From: Oppiella nova | Taxonomy: Eukaryota; Arthropoda; Arachnida; Sarcoptiformes; Oppiidae | DNA length: 39,430 bases | Direction: 5' to 3' | Assembly (NCBI GenBank): GCA_905397405.1 | Contig: CAJPVJ010000112.1 | Location: forward strand, 1-39,430 | Part shown: positions 18,782 to 27,737 of the stretch, in pieces | Layout: the number at the start of each line of letters is the position of its first letter | Position numbering within the stretch: the first letter of the stretch is position 1 | Made by a program: the position numbers and the translations under genes | The notes under the pieces: generated by a model | Database searches by the model: none | Seen by the model: only the letters and a program-made list of their open reading frames with translations | Told to the model about the DNA's origin: nothing

Positions 18782-19333
18782 TTAATCCCAATTTGCATAA
18801 GGTCTATTATCAATAAGATCTACTGTCCATACAGACTCTGTTTGCCAAAATATAGCTCCCGCTCCATTATCGAGTGATATTATAGGAGTAGGTACTAAAA
18901 TTTCTTTTAGTGCTTTAAAGACCCCCAGGTGGGATATGATAATAAGACTTTCATTGATAGGGCTTATAATATTATCAATAACATTACGAATCCTATCATG
19001 AAATTTCTTTAAAGGTTCTTGATCGAGAACCTTATTTTTACTATGGTCACCATAATATATTTCATTTAAATCATTATCAAACGAAATAGGTAAATTATTA
19101 TTATATTTACTAATAATTTCTGCTGTTTTTTTAGCTCTACTTAAATTACTAGAAAGAATACTATAATTATTTTCTTGTGATGATAGTATATGTTTAATCT
19201 TTTTTGCCGTCTCTAACGCCTGCTCTTCACCCAAATCATTCAATCCATAATCTTGTGGACCTAATTTTAACAATCCTATATTCCAATCAGTAGCACCATG
19301 ACGAATAAAAATAAAACGCTTAATTTGTGGCAT
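18782..19333 (-). CDS. Histidine phosphatase (phosphoglycerate mutase-like), downstream copy
   Basis: The 183-residue protein begins MPQIKRFIFIRHGATDWN. RHG with His12 is the catalytic motif, LSSNLSRAKKTAEII holds the second conserved Arg, LNEIYYGDHSKN includes the acid position, and IIISHLGVFKALKE carries the second His. The core is therefore complete. Family members are cofactor-dependent phosphoglycerate mutases or broad phosphatases; substrate is unknown. A good ribosome binding site (AGGAG, nine bases before ATG) decides the start. It overlaps the tandem upstream copy by 14 bases. Confidence 0.88.
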   Translation of the reverse strand: MPQIKRFIFIRHGATDWNIGLLKLGPQDYGLNDLGEEQALETAKKIKHILSSQENNYSILSSNLSRAKKTAEIISKYNNNLPISFDNDLNEIYYGDHSKNKVLDQEPLKKFHDRIRNVIDNIISPINESLIIISHLGVFKALKEILVPTPIISLDNGAGAIFWQTESVWTVDLIDNRPYANWD

Positions 19334-19892
19334 CTTCTACTTCTCCTACTAATTTGGCTATTTGCCACTTATCATCTATATAATCAAATGACAATATACT
19401 ACCATAATTTAAATTAATATAATTATGATTCATTAAATTTACTAATTCATCTTTAACGCACCCATGCGAAACAAATAAGGGAGTGCCTTTTATAGACGAA
19501 TTATGTAAGTGCTTAGCGAAAGATTCAGCAATTCTTAAAATAAATTGATCTTTTGTTTCAGCATCATTGGGTAAAAGAGATTCTACAATTTTTTGTGCTT
19601 CATTGTAATGTATTTTTGTTTTATCAGACTGTGAAGCAAATAATTGCTGTATTGAGTTTTGATATATCGACCAATCGCTGAAGTTTCTTTCATGAAGTGT
19701 GGTATCTATTTCAAATTTAGGATTTTTATCCTCTATAATATCTATAATTATATCCTTTGTTTCCAAGCAACGTTTCATATTACTTGAAATAATATAAGAT
19801 ATTTTTTGATCATTTATTAATGAAGCACTATATTTAACTTGCTGTATACCGTTTATATTTAATGATAAATCTTGTGGACCTAATTTTAACAT
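19320..19892 (-). CDS. Histidine phosphatase, upstream tandem copy, start codon missing or unusual
   Basis: The first ATG in frame (19892) gives 190 residues but leaves out the catalytic motif. In the same frame just upstream, at about 19893-19946, the sequence reads APIIQHFYFLRHGNTDWNIE, with RHG at 19914-19922. The frame stays open upstream to about 20117, yet contains no ATG, GTG or TTG; only ATA, ATT or CTG codons could serve. So the copy is either started at a rare codon or inactivated at its start. The remainder looks like the family (ISSNMKRCLETKDII, LHERNFSDW, PLFVSHGCVKDELVN). It is a diverged tandem duplicate of the next gene, with one patch of very high DNA identity. Confidence 0.65.
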   Translation of the reverse strand: MLKLGPQDLSLNINGIQQVKYSASLINDQKISYIISSNMKRCLETKDIIIDIIEDKNPKFEIDTTLHERNFSDWSIYQNSIQQLFASQSDKTKIHYNEAQKIVESLLPNDAETKDQFILRIAESFAKHLHNSSIKGTPLFVSHGCVKDELVNLMNHNYINLNYGSILSFDYIDDKWQIAKLVGEVEDATN

Positions 19893-20117
19893 TTCTATAT
19901 TCCAATCAGTATTGCCATGTCTTAAAAAATAAAAATGTTGAATTATAGGAGCATTTATTAGTTGTTGGGGGAGTCTACATATATTATTATAATTACTCAG
20001 ATTTATCGGTGTTATTGAATTAGATTTTTGAGTTTCGTTCTTGATAAATACTTTATAGTTGAAAAAAAGAATTTTATCTAGAATTAATATGAGTGATTTA
20101 AATAATAAAAATAATTA

Positions 20118-20396
20118 TTTGTAAATGATGGTTATAGCTTTCCTATCTTTATAGAATTTGCAACTTTATTATCACAAATATTCCTTATGTAATTCAATGT
20201 GCGCGACTAAACACTTAGAATCTCAGTTCTCTAGATAAGAATTATCATTATTACCTTAAACTATCCTTAGGTAATTACAGAGTTTTACATAATAGATGAT
20301 TGACAAAGAGTGATTAATGTTTATATTACCTAGATTCTTCTATCTACTATCTACCTTGAAATTAATTATTACAATAACTATAATGTAAATTTTTCT
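20118..20396. other. Non-coding spacer before MFS gene
   Basis: No reading frame or RNA gene is seen. A small hairpin is formed by ATTACCT (20250-20256) and AGGTAAT (20269-20275). The region lies between divergent genes, so it probably holds promoters for both, but none is clear enough to place. Confidence 0.5.
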
Positions 20397-21665
20397 ATGA
20401 ATACAACTCAATCTTTAAAAAAACCATTGGTATTATGGGGGTTAGCTAGTTTATTTTTTGGATTTCAGTTCATATTAAGACTTGTAATTGGTATTCTTAG
20501 GGAAGAAATTATTCAAAAATTTGTTATTGATACTGTTGAGTTTGGGTCACTTGCTGGGTACTATTATCTTGGCTATGCTGGGATGCAGATACCTGTTGGT
20601 ATAATGTTAGATAAATTTAACCTTAGGGTTGTTATGTTTATATCAATCCTTGTTACTTCTATCGGTACTATAGTTTTTGTAGCAAGTGATAATTTTTATT
20701 ATTTATTAATTGCAAGGTTTATTACTGGTGCTGGCTCAGCGGTAGGGTTCTTATCAATAGCCAAAATAATCACTCTTTATTTTCCTGCTAAATATCATTC
20801 TTTAATGTTAGGCTTCTCTTTTACGTTTGGTTTAATTGGAGCGGTATTTGGTGTTACTCCAATGAAAATATTATTTGAATGTTGGGGTTACTACTATACT
20901 TTTTATGTTTTGGCATTAATAGGATTTATTATAGGTCTAATAATTTTATTAATTAATAATAACTATAATTATAATAATAACCATAGAGATTATAATAAAT
21001 TACAGATTTTTAAATTATTATTTAATCCAACAATTTTATTAATTGGTATTTCTGGTGGGTTAATGGTTGGTACATTGGAGGGATTTGCTGATGTATGGGC
21101 TATGCCATTCTTTCAACAACTTTATAATATGAGTGTAATAGATAGTAGTATAGTTACTTCTTTTGTTTATATTGGTATGTGTTTTGGTGGACCAATATTA
21201 GCATTAACCGCAAATTTATTCAAATCTTCAAATTTTGTGATTATTATGACGGGTATATTTACAATAATAGTTTTTGTTGTTTTATTATATTATCCGTCAC
21301 TGGATTTTTTTAAAAGTAGTTTTTTAATGTTTTTGCTTGGTATTTTTTGTTGTTATCAGGTACTTATTTTTACTATTGTTAGTAATATAGTGGAAAAAGA
21401 ATCTGCAGGGCTTGCAGTTTCTATAATCAATTGTATTAATATGTCATTTGGGTATTTTTTTCATAAATTAATAACTATTTTAATATCATATAATTGGGAT
21501 GGTTTGAATGAAGCTAATATGCCTATATATAGTCGTAATGACTTTATTACTGCTATTTCAGTAGTGCCAACATGTTGTTTTATTGGAATTTTAGGTTTTA
21601 TTTTCTTATCTATAAAATTACAAGTGCAAGATACAGCTAAATTCACAAAGCTTCAGACAAGATGA
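20397..21665 (+). CDS. MFS transporter with repeat-derived C-terminus
   Basis: The 422-residue protein has about twelve membrane spans and major-facilitator features: a GIMLDKFNLRVVM loop between spans 2 and 3 (the usual G-x-x-x-D-R-x-G position), GRFITGAG-like ARFITGAGSAVGF, and a polar central loop rich in Asn/Tyr (about residues 183-200). The transported compound cannot be predicted. The last ten residues, TAKFTKLQTR, and the stop codon are encoded by the palindromic repeat that starts at 21632, so the original C-terminal tail has been replaced. The gene converges on nuoM. Confidence 0.88.
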   Translation: MNTTQSLKKPLVLWGLASLFFGFQFILRLVIGILREEIIQKFVIDTVEFGSLAGYYYLGYAGMQIPVGIMLDKFNLRVVMFISILVTSIGTIVFVASDNFYYLLIARFITGAGSAVGFLSIAKIITLYFPAKYHSLMLGFSFTFGLIGAVFGVTPMKILFECWGYYYTFYVLALIGFIIGLIILLINNNYNYNNNHRDYNKLQIFKLLFNPTILLIGISGGLMVGTLEGFADVWAMPFFQQLYNMSVIDSSIVTSFVYIGMCFGGPILALTANLFKSSNFVIIMTGIFTIIVFVVLLYYPSLDFFKSSFLMFLLGIFCCYQVLIFTIVSNIVEKESAGLAVSIINCINMSFGYFFHKLITILISYNWDGLNEANMPIYSRNDFITAISVVPTCCFIGILGFIFLSIKLQVQDTAKFTKLQTR

Positions 21666-21763
21666 ATTTGAGACTACACCTTGTGCAAGCGTAAATAGTA
21701 CGTAAGCAAAGGTGAATGGCAAAAAATTCGCTTTTTGTATCAAGCTTTGTGAATTTAGCTGTA
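21632..21763 (+). repeat. RPE-like palindromic repeat, full-length copy B
   Basis: A 132-bp element with perfect 22-bp terminal inverted repeats (21632-21653 and 21742-21763; core TACAGCTAAATTCACAAAGC). The arms continue to pair imperfectly (CAGACAAGATGAATTT against AAATTCGC...GTATC). It is almost identical to the reverse complement of 13411-13540. It supplies the last codons and stop of the MFS gene. Lying between convergent genes, the hairpin could also act as a bidirectional transcription stop. Confidence 0.9.
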
Positions 21764-21769
21764 GCTGTC

Positions 21770-21784
21770 CTAGGGTGTGTTGAC
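21770..21784 (+). mobile_element. Possible residual IS end next to CTAG
   Basis: CTAG at 21770-21773 is followed by GGTGTGTTGAC. The mirror image, GTCAACACAAC followed by CTAG, occurs at 36337-36351, and the IS at the window start ends ATGACACAAC followed by CTAG. Only about 14 bases separate this from nuoM, so no transposase is left. A relic of an IS5-like insertion is plausible; chance similarity is not excluded. Confidence 0.4.
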
Positions 21785-21798
21785 TATAATAGATATTA

Positions 21799-23298
21799 TT
21801 AGGTTAAGATTGATTGATAGTGAAGTTTTACTAATTTATTTACTGATAAATCAAACATATTAATAATGCTATTTGGCATTAGTCCTAGATAAATAATTAT
21901 TATACATAATGGTATAATAGCTAGAATTTCATATAAGTATAGATCCTTGAAATTTAGAATTTCTTTATTAGTAATTGAACCTAACATTACTTCTTTATAA
22001 AGTTTTAACATATAGATAGTTGAAAGAATTATCCCAGAAGCTAATATAATAGCAAATACTATATTAATCTGAAAAACACCCCATATACTTAAAAATTCAC
22101 CTATAAAACCACAAGTACCTGGTAAACCAATAGAACCAAGCATACTAATCATAAAACAAGTCGCAAGTATTGGCATTTTTTTTGCCACTCCTCCATATTG
22201 ATCGATTGCTTTAGTATGTAGTCTTTCATATAGCATCCCTACAATTAAAAATAGAGCAGAGGAAATAATACCATGACTAATCATTTGAAAAATAGCTCCT
22301 TTGATTCCTTCTTCAGTAAAGCTAAAAATACCACTTGTTACATATGCCATATGAGCAATAGAGGAATAAGCTATCATCTTTTTTATATCTTTCTGAACAA
22401 AAGCAATTAGTGAACTATATATTATAGCAAATACACTGAACCCTAATACATAAATTGAAAATTCTTGTGATGCATGTGGTAATAATGGTATTAATATACG
22501 TAAAAATCCATAAGCGCCAAGTTTTAATAAGAGACCAGCTAAAATAACAGAACCAGCAGTTGGTGCTTGTACATGTGCATCAGGAAGCCATGTATGAAAT
22601 GGTACCATAGGTACTTTTATTGCAAAAGCTAAAAAAATTCCACACCACAAAATTTGTTGTGTGGCTAGTGTAAAATTAGGTATAATTTCAACTAATTCTA
22701 ATATATTAAAGCTATGTGTTTTAGTATAAATAAATATGAGTGATAAAAGTATAAATACTGAACCAAAGAAATTATATAAAAAGAATTTTGTAGCTGCATA
22801 TATTCTATTTTCTCCACCCCAAATACCAATAATAATATACATTGGAATTAATATTATTTCAAAAAACAAAAAAAACAACAGTAAGTTAATTGCAGTAAAA
22901 GCACCTATACAAAAGGATTCTATTAATAAAAAGCAAAATAAGAACTCCTTAATATATTTTTTTATTGTAAATAAACTACCTATGATACAAATAAGTGTCA
23001 AAAATGCAGTTAGAACAATAAAAAATAGCGAAATTCCATCAATCCCAATATAGAATTCAAGACCAATTAATGGGATCAAATTATAATGTTCTATAAATTG
23101 ATAAGATGGGTTTGTTGCATCAAACTTAAGCAATAAATAAATTGTTGATATAAGAGTGAAACATGAACTTAAAACTGCAACATACATTGCATATACTTGT
23201 TTATTAGGTGACTTACTTTGACTAATAAAACACATAATATACATTGCACTTAGTAATGGTAAAAAAATACTTATTGATAAAATCGGTAGTTCTAACAT
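21799..23298 (-). CDS. nuoM: NADH-quinone oxidoreductase subunit M
   Basis: The 499-residue protein is one of the antiporter-like proton-pumping subunits of complex I in the inner membrane. Typical segments are LPDAHVQAPTAGSVILAGLL, the KKMIAYSSIAHMAY motif, and GSIGLPGTCGFIGEF, with membrane Glu and Lys residues kept (FFEIILIPMYIIIGIWGG). About fourteen spans are expected. It is the last nuo gene here, 43 bases after nuoL; nuoN does not follow. Downstream lie a possible IS end and palindromic repeat, then the convergent MFS gene. Confidence 0.96.
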   Translation of the reverse strand: MLELPILSISIFLPLLSAMYIMCFISQSKSPNKQVYAMYVAVLSSCFTLISTIYLLLKFDATNPSYQFIEHYNLIPLIGLEFYIGIDGISLFFIVLTAFLTLICIIGSLFTIKKYIKEFLFCFLLIESFCIGAFTAINLLLFFLFFEIILIPMYIIIGIWGGENRIYAATKFFLYNFFGSVFILLSLIFIYTKTHSFNILELVEIIPNFTLATQQILWCGIFLAFAIKVPMVPFHTWLPDAHVQAPTAGSVILAGLLLKLGAYGFLRILIPLLPHASQEFSIYVLGFSVFAIIYSSLIAFVQKDIKKMIAYSSIAHMAYVTSGIFSFTEEGIKGAIFQMISHGIISSALFLIVGMLYERLHTKAIDQYGGVAKKMPILATCFMISMLGSIGLPGTCGFIGEFLSIWGVFQINIVFAIILASGIILSTIYMLKLYKEVMLGSITNKEILNFKDLYLYEILAIIPLCIIIIYLGLMPNSIINMFDLSVNKLVKLHYQSILT

Positions 23299-23341
23299 CT
23301 TAAACTCTAAAACTAGTAATTAAGTAACTATAATGTAAAAA

Positions 23342-25264
23342 TTATCCACTAATGAAGCCTATAAGAAAGAAAGTAATACATATAAGCATAAATAAAACTA
23401 CATATAATGTGTAGTTGAAGACATATCCGGTTTGTATTTTACTTGTCCAATAAGCGAAATAGTTAATAACTTTTGTAACCCCATTAGGACCATATCTATC
23501 AATTATTTGTTGATCAAAAAAGTAAAATGTTTTACTCAAACTGTCCAGTGGCTTTATTATAAGATAATTATATATTTCATCAAAATAATACTTATTTTCT
23601 AAAATAGAATATACATATCCCTTTCTCTTTACTTTTTGTATTTTCTTATATAGGAAAATAGCAACTATAATTCCTATTGCACCAATAGTCATTGGTAATA
23701 ATTTTATATAGATTGGCAGATGGTGAATTAATCTTTGACATATATGAATATTTAAAATACTATGATGAAAGTAACCATTTGGTCTATCAATAGATAATAT
23801 ATAATATCCTATCATTCCAGAAAAAAAACTACCAGCAACTAAAATAATTAAAGGCATATTCATAATATTAGGAGCTTCATATATTTGATTAAATTTTTCT
23901 TGTTCCAATCTAGTTTTACCATGGAATACAAGCATTATAATTTTTATAGAGTAAATTGCAGTTAATAAAGCTGCAATAATACCTAAAATAAATGCTATAT
24001 AACCTATTGTGTCAGCACTATAGGCTGATTCTAGTATTAAGTCTTTAGAATAAAAACCAGCCAATGGATAAATGCCAATGAGTGCTAATGATCCAAATAA
24101 GAAATTACCATAAGTTACAGGCATTTTTTCTTTTAATCCACCAATTTTAAAAATATCTTGTTCATGGCAAGCATGTATTATACTACCAGCTGATAAAAAT
24201 AATAAAGCTTTGAAAAAGGCATGGGTTACTAAGTGAAAAATAGCATTATTATAGGCGGATAAACCGCAGGCAATAAACATATAACCAAGTTGACTACATG
24301 TCGAGTAAGCAATAATCTTTTTAATATCGTTTTGAGTAATGGCAATAGTTGCTGCAAATAAACAAGTAATACCACCAATAATAGTAATGAACTGTAGGAT
24401 AATAGGACTATATTCAAATAAATAGGAGCATTTAGACACTAAAAATACTCCTGCTGTTACCATAGTTGCCGCATGGATAAGTGCAGATACTGGTGTTGGT
24501 CCTTCCATTGCATCTGGTAACCAAATATGCATACCAATTTGAGCAGATTTACTCATACATCCTAAAAATAATAATAAACATATTATATCAATTATTGATA
24601 TTTTAAGCCCGAATATATTATTAACTATAATATGACTTAACTCCTTTCCTTGTGCAAATACAGAAATAAAATCTGCTTTATTACAATAGATAAAGATAGT
24701 AATAATTGCTAACATAAAAGCAAAATCACCCACTCTATTTACTATAAAAGCTTTAATTGCTGCTTTATTTGCCGCCTCTTTTTCATACCAAAAACCAATT
24801 AGTAAATATGAAAATAGTCCTACTCCTTCCCAACCAAAGAATAGCTGTAAAAAATTATCAGCAGAAACTAATACTAACATGAAAAAAGTAAAAAATGATA
24901 TAAAAGAAAGAAACTTAGGCAAGTTTTTATCATTCTCCATATATCCAAGAGAGTAAATATGAACAACGGTAGAAATCCAGGTTACTACTATAAACATGAT
25001 AACAGTTAATTGATCAACATAAACTCCCCAACTTATTGTTACTCCCTTGATTTCTAGCCATTTAATTACACTAATATGTATTATTTCTTGATTAATACCA
25101 ACATGATAAAACATTGATATAGATAATAATGCAGATATTATCATAGTAATATTTGCAATATTTCCTGCTTGTTTTTTGCTTAGATATTGGTGAAATAGAC
25201 CATTAATAATAGCTGAAATTAATGGTAATACTATAATCAATATTGCTACTCTATCACAAAGCAT
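23342..25264 (-). CDS. nuoL: NADH-quinone oxidoreductase subunit L
   Basis: The 640-residue product is the largest membrane subunit, with the antiporter-like core and the long lateral helix expected near the C-terminus (after [17 protein letters not shown]). Marks include [41 protein letters not shown], and [16 protein letters not shown]. It carries one of the proton channels. It begins three bases after nuoK, in the operon order L-K-J-I-H-G on the minus strand. Length is normal. Confidence 0.97.
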   Translation of the reverse strand: MLCDRVAILIIVLPLISAIINGLFHQYLSKKQAGNIANITMIISALLSISMFYHVGINQEIIHISVIKWLEIKGVTISWGVYVDQLTVIMFIVVTWISTVVHIYSLGYMENDKNLPKFLSFISFFTFFMLVLVSADNFLQLFFGWEGVGLFSYLLIGFWYEKEAANKAAIKAFIVNRVGDFAFMLAIITIFIYCNKADFISVFAQGKELSHIIVNNIFGLKISIIDIICLLLFLGCMSKSAQIGMHIWLPDAMEGPTPVSALIHAATMVTAGVFLVSKCSYLFEYSPIILQFITIIGGITCLFAATIAITQNDIKKIIAYSTCSQLGYMFIACGLSAYNNAIFHLVTHAFFKALLFLSAGSIIHACHEQDIFKIGGLKEKMPVTYGNFLFGSLALIGIYPLAGFYSKDLILESAYSADTIGYIAFILGIIAALLTAIYSIKIIMLVFHGKTRLEQEKFNQIYEAPNIMNMPLIILVAGSFFSGMIGYYILSIDRPNGYFHHSILNIHICQRLIHHLPIYIKLLPMTIGAIGIIVAIFLYKKIQKVKRKGYVYSILENKYYFDEIYNYLIIKPLDSLSKTFYFFDQQIIDRYGPNGVTKVINYFAYWTSKIQTGYVFNYTLYVVLFMLICITFFLIGFISG

Positions 25265-25267
25265 TGA

Positions 25268-25582
25268 TTACCCTCTCATCTGGTTAATATCACTAATGAT
25301 TATAGAACCCTTATTTCTAAAATATACTAATAATATTGCAAGACCTATTGATGTTTCAGCTGCACCAATAGTAAGAATTATTATGCTAAAGATCTGACCC
25401 GATAGTTCTTGGGCGTAAGCTGAAAATGCAACAAAATTTATATTTACAGCAAGTAGCATTAATTCTATAGACATAAGAATTGTTATAACATTTTTACGAT
25501 GCATCAATAATCCAGCCATTCCTATAGTAAAGATAAGAGCAGATAAAATTAAATAATGTTCTAAGGTAATATTACTAATCAT
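25268..25582 (-). CDS. nuoK: NADH-quinone oxidoreductase subunit K
   Basis: The 104-residue product has three membrane spans and the conserved buried Glu residues ([17 protein letters not shown] and [13 protein letters not shown]) of the proton path near the quinone site. [20 protein letters not shown] is the typical N-terminus. It overlaps nuoJ by eight bases, indicating tight coupling. Confidence 0.97.
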   Translation of the reverse strand: MISNITLEHYLILSALIFTIGMAGLLMHRKNVITILMSIELMLLAVNINFVAFSAYAQELSGQIFSIIILTIGAAETSIGLAILLVYFRNKGSIIISDINQMRG

Positions 25583-26192
25583 ATTTAATCTCTTTTACTC
25601 CTTCACGAATATTAGGGTTGACTATTAATATAGCATTATCTCTATTTTTGGCATTTTGTTTAATAATATTTTGTCTCTTTACTCCTGTTCGATGCCTAAT
25701 AGTTAAAGTAATACATGATATCATGGATACAAATAAAATGAGACCTGATATTTGAAATGGTAATATGAAGTCTGTATAAAATATTTTACCTATAGAATGA
25801 GTATTACTAATTTGTGGTGATATAGCAAAGATTTTAGAATGATCAAGATTAATATATTTAGTGCTAAGTAAAATAATTAAAACAAAATCTATGAATATAA
25901 GTAATGAGATTAAAATAGTAATAAATAAATTTCTCTTTAATTGTACAATAGCATATGATAGATGAATATCTAACATCATTATAACAAATAAAAATAATAC
26001 TGCTACGGCTCCAACATATATTACAATCAACATCATTGCTAAAAATTCTGCTCCTAGTAATATCATTAATCCAGACCCATTACAAAAGCTAAAAATAAGC
26101 CATAAGATTGAATAAACTGAATTCTTACTAGTAACAACACATATACTACTAATTATTAATAGGGTTGCAAATAAATAAAAAAATATTATCAT
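25575..26192 (-). CDS. nuoJ: NADH-quinone oxidoreductase subunit J
   Basis: The 205-residue membrane subunit has five expected spans. The conserved segment [21 protein letters not shown] corresponds to the span that rearranges during turnover in complex I. The C-terminal tail after LTIRHRTG is polar. It begins two bases after nuoI and overlaps nuoK by eight bases. Confidence 0.96.
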   Translation of the reverse strand: MIIFFYLFATLLIISSICVVTSKNSVYSILWLIFSFCNGSGLMILLGAEFLAMMLIVIYVGAVAVLFLFVIMMLDIHLSYAIVQLKRNLFITILISLLIFIDFVLIILLSTKYINLDHSKIFAISPQISNTHSIGKIFYTDFILPFQISGLILFVSMISCITLTIRHRTGVKRQNIIKQNAKNRDNAILIVNPNIREGVKEIKYD

Positions 26193-26194
26193 GT

Positions 26195-26674
26195 TTATCT
26201 ATATTTATAATCATTATTTAGTTTTATTGCTAATTCTTGTTCCCACATATCACCATTTTTTAGTAATTTTTCTTTATTATATATTAATTCCCCATGCGTA
26301 ATAGTTGCAAATTCAAAATTTGGTCCTTCTACTATAGCATCAACGGGACATGCTTCTTGGCAAAGTCCACAGTAAATACATTTAGTCATATCAATATCAT
26401 ATCTGGTAGTTCTTCTACTTCCATCTTCTCTTTCTTCAGATTCAATAATAATAGCTTGTGCAGGGCAAATAGCCTCACATAATTTACAAGCAATGCAACG
26501 TTCTTCTCCATTTTCATAACGTCTTAAAGCATGTTCTCCTTTAAATCTAGCATGGATCTTACTCTTTTCATAAGGATAATTAATAGTGATTTTTTCTTTA
26601 AATAAATATTTTAAGGTTAAAATAAGTCCTGATATTATGTCAAATAAGAAAAAAGATTTTAAATAATTGATCAT
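26195..26674 (-). CDS. nuoI: NADH-quinone oxidoreductase subunit I (two 4Fe-4S clusters)
   Basis: The 159-residue hydrophilic subunit carries clusters N6a and N6b between NuoG and the quinone site. The two ferredoxin motifs are complete: Cys60, 63, 66, 70 ([12 protein letters not shown]) and Cys99, 102, 105, 109 ([12 protein letters not shown]). [20 protein letters not shown] is the typical lead-in. It starts 24 bases after nuoH and is followed by nuoJ after two bases. Confidence 0.98.
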   Translation of the reverse strand: MINYLKSFFLFDIISGLILTLKYLFKEKITINYPYEKSKIHARFKGEHALRRYENGEERCIACKLCEAICPAQAIIIESEEREDGSRRTTRYDIDMTKCIYCGLCQEACPVDAIVEGPNFEFATITHGELIYNKEKLLKNGDMWEQELAIKLNNDYKYR

Positions 26675-26698
26675 ATGTATATTCTAGATAATAAAAGT

Positions 26699-27730
26699 TT
26701 ATAAAAAATTATAATGAGGTAAATTATCACTATATAATAATACACTGGATACTAATATTACCCAAAATAAAGTTAATGGTAAAAAGACTTTCCATCCTAA
26801 ACGCATAAGCTGATCATAACGATATCTTGGTAAAGTTGCTCTAATCCATAAAAAACAAAATAATAAGAAAATTACTTTGAGGATAAACCAAATAAATCCT
26901 GGAATAATATCTAAATAATCAATATTAAAAGGTGGTAAGTAACCACCAAGAAAAAATGTTGTAGTCATAGCACTTACCAATATCATATTAGCATATTCCC
27001 CTAGGAAAAATAGAGCAAAAGTCATTGATGAATATTCTACATGATAGCCAGCTACAAGTTCTGATTCAGCTTCAGGCAGGTCAAAAGGTAATCTATTGGT
27101 TTCTGCCAATACTGATATAAAAAATATTACTCCCATAGGTAATAATAATAAATTTATCCACCATTTCATATTTCGCTGTGCTTCTACAATTTCTGATAAA
27201 TTAAGAGTACCAGTAGTAATAAGTACAGTAATAATCACGAGTCCCATTGATACTTCATAAGAAATCATCTGTGCTGATGAACGAATAGCACCTAAGAAAG
27301 CATATTGTGAATTACTTGCCCAGCCTGCTATAATAATACCATATACGCTCAATGACGAAATAGCCATAATATATAAAACACCAACATTTATATTGGCAAG
27401 TACCATATTGACACTAAAAGGTATTACTGCCCAACCAATTAAACTTAGAACAAAGGTAATTATAGGCGCTATAATAAATAATACTTTATCAGAAGAAGAT
27501 GGAATAATTATCTCTTTAAATAATAATTTAATCGCATCTGCAATAGGTTGTAATAGACCGAAAGGGCCAACTACATTAGGTCCTTTGCGTAGTTGCATCA
27601 AACCAATTACTCTTCGTTCAATATAAGTTAAATAAGCAACACATAATATTAACGGAATAGTGATAGATAGTACTTTTAATACGATAATACTTAACGGTAT
27701 TATATATTCTTGAAAAAGTTCCATTATCAT
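26699..27730 (-). CDS. nuoH: NADH-quinone oxidoreductase subunit H
   Basis: The 343-residue membrane subunit forms most of the quinone pocket at the junction of the arms. Recognisable parts are [42 protein letters not shown], and [20 protein letters not shown]-like [20 protein letters not shown], with its row of Glu residues. The start may be the ATG at 27730 or the one two codons later (MELFQEYI). Seven bases separate it from nuoG. Confidence 0.97.
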   Translation of the reverse strand: MIMELFQEYIIPLSIIVLKVLSITIPLILCVAYLTYIERRVIGLMQLRKGPNVVGPFGLLQPIADAIKLLFKEIIIPSSSDKVLFIIAPIITFVLSLIGWAVIPFSVNMVLANINVGVLYIMAISSLSVYGIIIAGWASNSQYAFLGAIRSSAQMISYEVSMGLVIITVLITTGTLNLSEIVEAQRNMKWWINLLLLPMGVIFFISVLAETNRLPFDLPEAESELVAGYHVEYSSMTFALFFLGEYANMILVSAMTTTFFLGGYLPPFNIDYLDIIPGFIWFILKVIFLLFCFLWIRATLPRYRYDQLMRLGWKVFLPLTLFWVILVSSVLLYSDNLPHYNFL

Positions 27731-27737
27731 AAATTCA

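Noticed and set aside
20250-20275. Small inverted repeat ATTACCT...AGGTAAT upstream of the MFS gene as a possible operator
   Set aside because: A single 7-base stem in AT-rich DNA, with no regulator nearby to support it.
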